NCBI GenBank assembly: GCA_964450725.1
Contig: CAYVGO010000005.1
Span: 1 to 64,000, forward strand
Direction: 5' to 3'
DNA: 64,000 bases
DNA from: CAYVGO01 sp964450725
Lineage (GTDB): Bacteria; Bacteroidota; Bacteroidia; Bacteroidales; UBA932
Made by a program: the position numbers and the translations under genes
The notes under the pieces: generated by a model
Database searches by the model: none
The model's input: the letters and a program-made list of their open reading frames with translations, nothing else
Told to the model about the DNA's origin: nothing
Shown here: positions 57,953 to 64,000 of the stretch, one piece after another
Position numbering within the stretch: the stretch's first letter is position 1
Layout: each line of letters begins with the position of its first letter

Positions 57953-59038
57953 ATGAAACTTTACATACTATTACTAACCTTGGCTATTTACAGTTGTAAT
58001 GCTTTTCAACATTCTAATATTACAACACATCCTCTTACCGTTTTACCGTCATTAGACAGTAGTTACGCCATCGGTGTTGCGGGTGCTTTTGCCGGAATCC
58101 ACAATCATCGATTGATCGTTGCCGGAGGAGCAAATTTTCCGGAACAAAAACCTTGGGACGGAGGTCGAAAAATTTGGTACGACAATCTTTATATTTTTGA
58201 TATAAAACATAAAAAATGGGTTGACAGCACTTACAGATTACCACAAAAAATGGGATATGGTTATTCGTTTTCTATGCCAGACCAAGTTATTTTTGTCGGA
58301 GGTGATAATGAAGAACGTTTTCTGTCTGATGTTTATACTGTAAAATATGATACTTTACAACAAGCCATACAGATAGATACACTTCCTTCTTTGCCGCTGC
58401 CGCTATCAAATATGACCGGTATAGCCATTGGTAAAGAATTATACATTGCCGGAGGAATAACAGCCAATAGTCTGTTTACCAAAACTTTTTTAAAATTAGA
58501 TTTACGGCAACCTGAAAAAGGATGGCAGCAGTTACCTGAGTGGAACGGACAACCGCTGGCTTTGGGAATGTTGGTGAAACAAGGAGATTACTTATTACTT
58601 TTTTCCGGTAGAGGGATGGACAACGGTAAACTTACACCTTATAAATCTGTTTATAAATATTCTTTAATCGACAATACGTGGGAAACATTAACGGTTACTA
58701 ATTCTCAAATATTGATGGGTGGAATCGCTGTTCCTCAGACTGACTCAACCGTACTTTTTTTATCCGGAGATAATGGTGAAGTATTACAAAAAATCATCAA
58801 CTTGCAGTTACAGGGGTTGAAAGATTCTGCTTTTACTTTACAAAAACAGCATCAAGGCTTTGGAAACTTGGTATATCTTTTTAATACGCATCAATCAAGT
58901 TTTGAAGAATATTGTCAACTACTCATTGGCGGCAGAGTTACTGCTCCGGTTGTAGGTTATGACAATGGTTATATTGTTGTTTCCGGCGAAATCCGACCCG
59001 GCATCAGAACTCCGGAAGTGATAATGTATGAGTTTTAA
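57953..59038 (+). CDS. Cyclically permuted kelch mutarotase (NanM-like) lipoprotein
   Basis: 361 residues. The lipobox IYSC (Cys15) indicates a lipoprotein. The mature part is a six-bladed kelch propeller with GG/W-type blades (HRLIVAGGANFPEQKPWDGGRK; YSFSMPDQVIFVGGDNEERF; GKELYIAGGI; LLLFSGRGMDNGK; LLIGGRVTAPVVGYDNGYI). It resembles N-acetylneuraminate epimerase NanM, in the cyclically permuted subfamily. Such proteins speed anomer interconversion of sialic acid in the periplasm. No sialidase or nan catabolic genes are in the window, so the substrate is uncertain. It is coupled to the preceding PHP gene. Confidence 0.87.
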   Translation: MKLYILLLTLAIYSCNAFQHSNITTHPLTVLPSLDSSYAIGVAGAFAGIHNHRLIVAGGANFPEQKPWDGGRKIWYDNLYIFDIKHKKWVDSTYRLPQKMGYGYSFSMPDQVIFVGGDNEERFLSDVYTVKYDTLQQAIQIDTLPSLPLPLSNMTGIAIGKELYIAGGITANSLFTKTFLKLDLRQPEKGWQQLPEWNGQPLALGMLVKQGDYLLLFSGRGMDNGKLTPYKSVYKYSLIDNTWETLTVTNSQILMGGIAVPQTDSTVLFLSGDNGEVLQKIINLQLQGLKDSAFTLQKQHQGFGNLVYLFNTHQSSFEEYCQLLIGGRVTAPVVGYDNGYIVVSGEIRPGIRTPEVIMYEF

Positions 59039-59164
59039 GCATTTTATGAATACCATAACCCCAAACAAAGTAATACAACTTTTGGTTTTCATCAATTGCA
59101 GTTTTATTACTTCTCTCAATTGTTAAAAAAAATCATTACTCTACTCTTTTTTTACGAAAAACAT

Positions 59165-59172
59165 TACCTTTG
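59165..59172 (+). promoter_or_regulatory. -7 box of glyA
   Basis: TACCTTTG matches TAnnTTTG, 45 bp before the ATG at 59218. The -33 element is not clear. Confidence 0.5.
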
Positions 59173-59217
59173 CAACACAATAAATTACTCATAGTGCTTT
59201 AAAATCACTCTATTTTT

Positions 59218-60498
59218 ATGCAAAACGACTCTCTCATTTTTGATCTAATCCAAGAAGAAAAACGAAGACAAACAGAAGGTATAGAACTTATAGCTTCGGA
59301 AAATTACGTCAGCCAACGCGTAATGAATGCCATGGGCTCAATTCTTACCAACAAATATGCTGAAGGATACCCAGCAGCCCGTTATTACGGCGGTTGCGCA
59401 GTGGTAGATAAAATAGAACAATTAACCATTGACAGATTGTGTCAACTTTACGGAGTAGAATATGCCAACGTACAACCTCACTCAGGTGCACAGGCAAATA
59501 TGGCTGTATATATGGCTGTGTTGAAGCCTGGAGACACGGTGATGGGTTTAGATTTATCACACGGCGGACATCTTACGCATGGTTCTCCGGTGAATATGTC
59601 TGGCATGTGGTTTAATATCGTTTCTTACGGTGTAAAAGAAAGCGATGGATTGATTGATTACGATGCTATGGAAAAAAAAGCATTGGAACATCGTCCTAAA
59701 TTATTGATTGGCGGAGCATCTGCATATTCAAGAGAGTGGGATTATGAACGCATGCGGTCAATTGCCGATAAAGTCGGAGCTATTTTATGGGTAGATATGG
59801 CTCACCCCGCAGGACTAATTGCTGCCGGATTACTCAAAAATCCTTGTCAACATGCTCACATTGTAACTTCGACAACTCATAAAACTTTACGTGGCCCTCG
59901 CGGTGGTGTAATTTTGGTTGGAAAAGATTTTGAAAATACATGGGGACAGAAAACTCCAAAAGGTGAAACAAAAAAAATATCACAACTATTAAACTCTGCG
60001 GTATTTCCCGGAATACAAGGAGGTCCGTTAGAACATGTAATTGCAGCAAAAGGAGTAGCATTTTTTGAAGCACTACAACCTGAATTTAAAACTTATCAAC
60101 AGCAAGTACGAAAAAATGCCCAAACATTGGCTGACGCATTTATCAACTTAGGATATAAAATATTTTCCGGAGGAACAGACAACCACTTAATGTTAATAGA
60201 TTTAAGGTCAAAATACCCTGATGTTACCGGAAAACAAGTAGAAAACTGGTTAGGAGAAGTGGATATTACTGTTAATAAAAATATGGTACCTTTTGATACG
60301 CGTTCTCCGTTTCAAACTTCAGGATTTCGTGTTGGAACACCAGCCATTACTACTCGTGGGTTGAAAGAGCAACAAATGCCTACTATTGCAAAATATATTG
60401 ACAACGCCATAGCACATCTCGGAGATAATTCTTGGGCTGCTAAAACATCTGCAGAAATCAGGGAAATGATGTCAGGTTATCCTTTGTTTGCGGAATAG
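59218..60498 (+). CDS. glyA: Serine hydroxymethyltransferase
   Basis: 426-residue PLP enzyme converting serine and tetrahydrofolate to glycine and methylene-tetrahydrofolate, the main source of one-carbon units. Visible signatures are ELIASENYVSQRVMNAMGS, NKYAEGYPAARYYGG, VQPHSGAQANMAVY, the PLP lysine in TSTTHKTLRGPRGG (about Lys221), and RSPFQTSGFRVGTPA near the end. Length is typical. It has its own -7 box and appears to be a single-gene unit. Confidence 0.98.
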   Translation: MQNDSLIFDLIQEEKRRQTEGIELIASENYVSQRVMNAMGSILTNKYAEGYPAARYYGGCAVVDKIEQLTIDRLCQLYGVEYANVQPHSGAQANMAVYMAVLKPGDTVMGLDLSHGGHLTHGSPVNMSGMWFNIVSYGVKESDGLIDYDAMEKKALEHRPKLLIGGASAYSREWDYERMRSIADKVGAILWVDMAHPAGLIAAGLLKNPCQHAHIVTSTTHKTLRGPRGGVILVGKDFENTWGQKTPKGETKKISQLLNSAVFPGIQGGPLEHVIAAKGVAFFEALQPEFKTYQQQVRKNAQTLADAFINLGYKIFSGGTDNHLMLIDLRSKYPDVTGKQVENWLGEVDITVNKNMVPFDTRSPFQTSGFRVGTPAITTRGLKEQQMPTIAKYIDNAIAHLGDNSWAAKTSAEIREMMSGYPLFAE

Positions 60499-60589
60499 CA
60501 AAAAATACGTATGAAATCACTACTTGTCGAATATTTGTAGCCTCCCATATTGACACCAATATCAGGAGTAATATAAAATACAAAAACCA

Positions 60590-61450
60590 ATGTCAAAATA
60601 TTTTAATCCTTATACCGATTTTGGGTTTAAAAAATTGTTTGGTGAAGAGGCAAACAAAGATATTTTGATGGATTTTTTGAACGAAGTTTTACGTGACGAA
60701 CAACCACAAATTACTAATATTGAATATCTTAAAACCGAACAGTTAGGACTTCGTCCACACGACAGAAAAGCTATTTTTGATTTGTATTGTACCAATAAAA
60801 AAGGAGAACATTTTATTGTAGAAATGCAAAAAGCAAGACAGGAATTTTTTAAAGACAGAGCATTATATTACAGTACTTTCCCTATTCAACAACAAGCAGA
60901 AAAAGGCGAAAATTGGAACTACAAACTTGAACCTGTTTACATGATTGCTATTGTAAACTTTGAAATCAATGATGGTGAAAGCACTCCTGATAAATATATG
61001 ACTAAAGCCAAAATTAGTGATGTAGAAACTCATCATATTTTCTATGACAAATTGACTTTTATCTTTTTGGAGATGCCCAAGTTCAACAAAGAATTAGATA
61101 AAATAGAAACTAAATTTGAGAAATGGCTTTATTTATTGAAATATTTACCGAAGTTTGAAAGAATGCCCGATAAGTTGAAAGAAACTGTCTTTCAAAAAGT
61201 TTTCCAGATTGCCGAATTGAGTAACTTATCCAACAAACAGTTAAACCAATACAACGACAGTTTAAAACAACTTTGGGATATGCAGAACGTTTTAGATACA
61301 TCATTCCATGATGGAGAAAGGGCTGGATTGGAGAAGGGAAAAATCGAAGGAAAAATCGAAATAGCACGTAGAATGAAAGCAATAAATATTCCATTAGAGC
61401 AAATTGTAGCACTGACCGATTTATTGCCTGAAGAAATTGAAAATTTGTAA
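60590..61450 (+). CDS. Rpn-family PD-(D/E)XK nuclease / transposase-like protein
   Basis: 286 residues of the recombination-promoting nuclease (Rpn, PDDEXK_2) family abundant in Bacteroidota. The N-terminal hallmark is FNPYTDFGFKKLFGEEANKDIL. The nuclease core reads RKAIFDLYCTNKKGEHFIVEMQK (D…ExQ), then FFKDRALYYSTFPIQQQAEKG and YKLEPVYMIAIVNFEI. The C-terminus has a charged, repetitive GLEKGKIEGKIEIARRMK helix common in the family. These genes are often called transposases, but no inverted repeats flank this one. It stands alone between housekeeping genes. Confidence 0.9.
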   Translation: MSKYFNPYTDFGFKKLFGEEANKDILMDFLNEVLRDEQPQITNIEYLKTEQLGLRPHDRKAIFDLYCTNKKGEHFIVEMQKARQEFFKDRALYYSTFPIQQQAEKGENWNYKLEPVYMIAIVNFEINDGESTPDKYMTKAKISDVETHHIFYDKLTFIFLEMPKFNKELDKIETKFEKWLYLLKYLPKFERMPDKLKETVFQKVFQIAELSNLSNKQLNQYNDSLKQLWDMQNVLDTSFHDGERAGLEKGKIEGKIEIARRMKAINIPLEQIVALTDLLPEEIENL

Positions 61451-61463
61451 ACAATATTTAATT

Positions 61464-62522
61464 ATGAAAAAATACCTTACATTAGTATTTATCTTTACAA
61501 CAAGTATCGTTTTTGGTCAACCTAAAATGGAATTTGCTAAAACTACTCATGACTTTGGGAGTGTTCCCGAAGAAGGTGGTAATGTTTCATATTCCTTTGA
61601 GTTTACAAATACCGGAAATGCTCCGGTTATTTTGACTAACGTAACGGCAAGTTGCGGTTGTACCACTCCCGAATGGTCGCGTGAACCGGTTTTACCTGGG
61701 AAAAAAGGTAGTATCACAGCAACTTTTGATCCAATGAGAAGGCCGGGTATCAATGAAAAAGAGATTACTGTAAACTCAAATGTAGGAAAAGCAAGTCTAA
61801 AGATTAGAGCCAACGTAAAACCGAGTGAAGCCGGTGGAGAAGCAAGAAAATATAGGTTTTCATTAGGATCTCTCAAGATGTCGCATTCTGTACTGAACAT
61901 TACTTCTATTGTCAACACGCAAACTGTTATTGACTCCGTAGGAATTTTCAATAATACACAAAAACCCATGACCATTACATTTCAAAAGGTACCGCCTCAT
62001 GTAAAATTACGTACCATTCCTGCAATTTTATCTCCAAACAGCGGCGGATATATTGTTTGTACTTATGACGCCGTGAAAAAAAATGATTACGGATTTGTAA
62101 CTGATAAAGTAACACTGGTCATCAATAATAAGCCCGAACCCACTCCTTTGGAAATTGTTGCCAACATTGGAGAAGATTTTTCAAAGTTATCACAACATGA
62201 TTTAGATAATAGTCCACAACCTCAATTAGACTTAGCAACCAAAGACTTGGGAAAAATCAAAAAAGGAAGTGAACATAAAATTGTTTACCGTTTAACCAAT
62301 AACGGTGGACGTGATATGATGATAAGAAAGCAAAATGTTAGTAATCCCGGAATGAAAGTTATTGCTTGTCCATCAGTTATTAAACCGGGAGAAACTGTAA
62401 ATGTCGAAGTATTATTTAAAGCACCTTCACAAGCAGGACGTAAGTTTGAGCAACTGACACTGATTATTAATAATCCTCACAGACCCATCCTTTCTTTACG
62501 TTTAAAAGCAGAAATTGAATAG
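61464..62522 (+). CDS. Secreted DUF1573-domain protein
   Basis: 352 residues with a signal peptide (to VFGQ, about residue 19). The first DUF1573 domain (MEFAKTTHDFGSVPEEGGNVSYSFEF… TASCGCTTPEWSREPVLPG, read in parts) carries the family CGC motif near residue 62. A second, related domain covers the C-terminal half (LDLATKDLGKIKKGSEHKIVYRLTNNGG). The fold is an Ig-like/MSP-type beta-sandwich. Function is unknown; Bacteroidota encode many paralogues. The Met at 61464 is preferred because it starts the signal peptide and avoids overlap with the Rpn gene. Confidence 0.85.
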   Translation: MKKYLTLVFIFTTSIVFGQPKMEFAKTTHDFGSVPEEGGNVSYSFEFTNTGNAPVILTNVTASCGCTTPEWSREPVLPGKKGSITATFDPMRRPGINEKEITVNSNVGKASLKIRANVKPSEAGGEARKYRFSLGSLKMSHSVLNITSIVNTQTVIDSVGIFNNTQKPMTITFQKVPPHVKLRTIPAILSPNSGGYIVCTYDAVKKNDYGFVTDKVTLVINNKPEPTPLEIVANIGEDFSKLSQHDLDNSPQPQLDLATKDLGKIKKGSEHKIVYRLTNNGGRDMMIRKQNVSNPGMKVIACPSVIKPGETVNVEVLFKAPSQAGRKFEQLTLIINNPHRPILSLRLKAEIE

Positions 62523-62549
62523 TTATTTATTAAAAAATCATCAAGAGTT

Positions 62550-63104
62550 ATGGAATTAAAAGATATTCTTACAGTACACGGACAAAGCGGACTTTTTAAG
62601 TATGTATCACAAGGAAGAAATGGTATTATTGTAGAGCAAATTGATGCTGCAAAACGTCGAACATCAGTATCATCAACTACAAGAATAAGTTCTATGCAAG
62701 ATATTGTTATCTTTACGGCAGAGGGAGATATTCCTCTCCGAAAAGTTTTCTTAGCACTTAAAGAACATACCAAAGGTGAATTAGCCCTCTCTCACAAAAG
62801 TGCAGATGAAGAACTCAAAATATACTTTGAACAAATTGTTCCTAACTACAGCAAAGATAAAGTTCATTTATCTGATATTAAAAAGATGTTATCTTGGTAT
62901 AACATTTTACAGCAATGTAATATCATTGGTGAATTAAAATTAGATGAAGAGGAAACAGTTCAGGAAACAACAGATGAAACTACACCTGTAAAATCAGCGG
63001 TACCAAAGTCTAAATCTACTGTTACCAAACCTTCAAATAATGCAAAACCGGTATCTAAATCTGCCGGAGGTCAAAAAATGACCATACCGCGAAAAGCACA
63101 GTAG
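62550..63104 (+). CDS. DUF5606-like conserved Bacteroidota protein
   Basis: 184-residue cytoplasmic protein without signal peptide or membrane segments. Residues 1-140 form a conserved domain (MELKDILTVHGQSGLFKYVS, FTAEGDIPLRKVFLALKEH, SDIKKMLSWYNILQQCNII) that I recognise as the DUF5606 type. The last ~45 residues are a Thr/Pro/Lys-rich, probably disordered tail. Function is unknown. It lies 27 bp after the DUF1573 gene and is followed by a terminator. Confidence 0.8.
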   Translation: MELKDILTVHGQSGLFKYVSQGRNGIIVEQIDAAKRRTSVSSTTRISSMQDIVIFTAEGDIPLRKVFLALKEHTKGELALSHKSADEELKIYFEQIVPNYSKDKVHLSDIKKMLSWYNILQQCNIIGELKLDEEETVQETTDETTPVKSAVPKSKSTVTKPSNNAKPVSKSAGGQKMTIPRKAQ

Positions 63105-63120
63105 GCTTTCAATAACGAAT

Positions 63121-63175
63121 TTAAAAATTACGAATTACGAAGATAATATTCGTAATCCGTAATTTTTAATTTTAT
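63121..63175 (+). terminator. Intrinsic terminator after the DUF5606-like gene
   Basis: Arms 63121-63141 and 63149-63169 form a 21-bp stem with one G-U pair and a 7-nt loop, followed by TTTTAT. It separates this unit from the efflux adaptor gene. Confidence 0.75.
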
Positions 63176-63262
63176 AAAAATCCCTAAAGAAAACTTTTGT
63201 AGGACATTGTTCTGTTGATAATCCATCATTCATACCTTTAATCATCCTTAAACTTATTACGT

Positions 63263-64000
63263 ATGAAGTCAAAAAAAATCATATACATTTTATTGCTTTT
63301 GTCAGCAATCATTGTATATTTGGTATATGTTTTTTTCTTTTCTACATCTACCCAGCCTTTTGAAGAACCTGTACAAAAAAAATCAACCGGCAGTAACGCT
63401 ATTGTTGCACAGGTTTTCTTGATACATCCTACAAAATTCAATACAGGTATTCAGGCTGTAGGAACACTTTTACCCAATGAAGAAGTGGCTATTGTGAGTG
63501 AAACTGCGGGAAAAGTCGTCGGTATTTATTTTGATGAAGGAAAGCAAGTCAGCAAAGGACAATTATTGGTAAAGGTCGATGATTCTGAATTACAAGCACA
63601 ACTCAAACGTGCTGAATATCAACTACAGTTAACCTCTGAGAGACTGAATCGACAGAAAGTTCTTTTGGAAAAAGATGCAGTAAGTCGTGAGGAATTTGAC
63701 CAAGTGCAAACAGACTATAATATTTTACAAACCGACATTGACTTACTGAAAACTAAAATTACAAAGACTGAAATTCGTGCTCCTTTCGGAGGGACGATCG
63801 GATTACGAACAATCAGTGTCGGTAGTTATCTGCAACCCAATACAGAAATCAGCACCTTGGTAGATCAACATCTTCTGAAATTGGAATTTGCCATACCCGA
63901 AAAATATGCCACTCTTTCTTTAATTGGAAAAAATATTACATTTCAAACAGAAGTTTCACCTCAACAATATCGGGCAAAAGTATATGCCATAGAACCAAAA
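63263..64000 (+). CDS. RND efflux periplasmic adaptor subunit (5' part, runs off the window)
   Basis: Open from the ATG at 63263 to the window end (246 codons). An N-terminal anchor helix (IIYILLLLSAIIVYLVYVFF) is followed by the membrane-fusion-protein pattern: QAVGTLLPNEEVAIVSETAGKV, then IYFDEGKQVSKGQLLVKVDD (lipoyl half), a coiled coil (LQAQLKRAEYQLQLTSERL), and KTEIRAPFGGTIGLRTISVGSYL (second lipoyl half). It resembles the MexE/AcrA-like adaptor family. The inner-membrane pump gene would be expected just beyond the window. Confidence 0.9.
   Translation, partial: MKSKKIIYILLLLSAIIVYLVYVFFFSTSTQPFEEPVQKKSTGSNAIVAQVFLIHPTKFNTGIQAVGTLLPNEEVAIVSETAGKVVGIYFDEGKQVSKGQLLVKVDDSELQAQLKRAEYQLQLTSERLNRQKVLLEKDAVSREEFDQVQTDYNILQTDIDLLKTKITKTEIRAPFGGTIGLRTISVGSYLQPNTEISTLVDQHLLKLEFAIPEKYATLSLIGKNITFQTEVSPQQYRAKVYAIEPK

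Noticed and set aside
60590..61450. Insertion sequence
   Set aside because: The encoded protein is in the transposase-like Rpn family, but I find no terminal inverted repeats or target duplication around it.

Overview
The window is chromosomal DNA from a member of the Bacteroidota, most probably order Bacteroidales. The evidence is a SusC/SusD polysaccharide-utilisation locus with a hybrid two-component regulator, lipoproteins with an acidic export signal after the lipobox cysteine, a type-B type IX secretion (T9SS) C-terminal domain, Bacteroidota-type -7 boxes (TAnnTTTG) before many genes, and a low-GC core genome with the order tRNAs-tuf-tRNA(Trp)-secE-nusG-rplKAJL-rpoBC. Two runs of exactly 100 N (2491-2590 and 3905-4004) are scaffold gaps.

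Layout. 29-8851 (-): one giant secreted protein, broken by both gaps: signal peptide, C-type-lectin-like domain, parallel beta-helix, about 20 InlB/Listeria-Bacteroides repeats, T9SS sorting domain. 8852-9493: intergenic, with a 23-nt palindromic minisatellite. 9494-12421 (+): CoA-disulfide-reductase/rhodanese fusion, secreted rhodanese, panC. 12476-16284 (-): tsaD and a large membrane-anchored protein. 16484-29738 (-): the transcription/translation core (rpoC, rpoB, rplL, rplJ, rplA, rplK, nusG, secE, tRNA-Trp, tuf, and tRNAs Thr, Gly, Tyr, Thr), with several intercistronic hairpins. 29824-32681: two lipoproteins of unknown function, a YgbA-family protein and a Crp/Fnr-type regulator. 32682-33223: a 22-nt minisatellite ending in a 25-bp perfect hairpin. 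33224-34507 (-): FucP-like sugar transporter. 34682-44133 (-): a co-directional run reading gyrA, TPR protein, histidine kinase, 7TM-HD phosphohydrolase, acyl-CoA carboxyltransferase, biotin carrier.

44390-56618: a galactan-type PUL. GH53 endo-galactanase, SusC, SusD, SusE-like and a Big_2 surface lipoprotein run leftward; the HTCS regulator diverges to the right. The expected flow is surface cleavage of beta-1,4-galactan (GH53), capture (SusD, SusE-like and Big_2 proteins), import (SusC) and sensing of oligosaccharides by the HTCS. No exo-beta-galactosidase is present in the window.

56880-64000 (+): a secreted PHP-domain protein paired with a NanM-like mutarotase, glyA, an Rpn-family nuclease/transposase-like protein, a DUF1573 protein, a DUF5606-like protein, and the start of an RND efflux adaptor that runs off the end.

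Most of the window is conserved housekeeping or a recognisable PUL. The least explained parts are the giant repeat adhesin, the two 22-23-nt minisatellites, a possible small RNA locus downstream of the PUL (44277-44385), and the secreted PHP/mutarotase pair.
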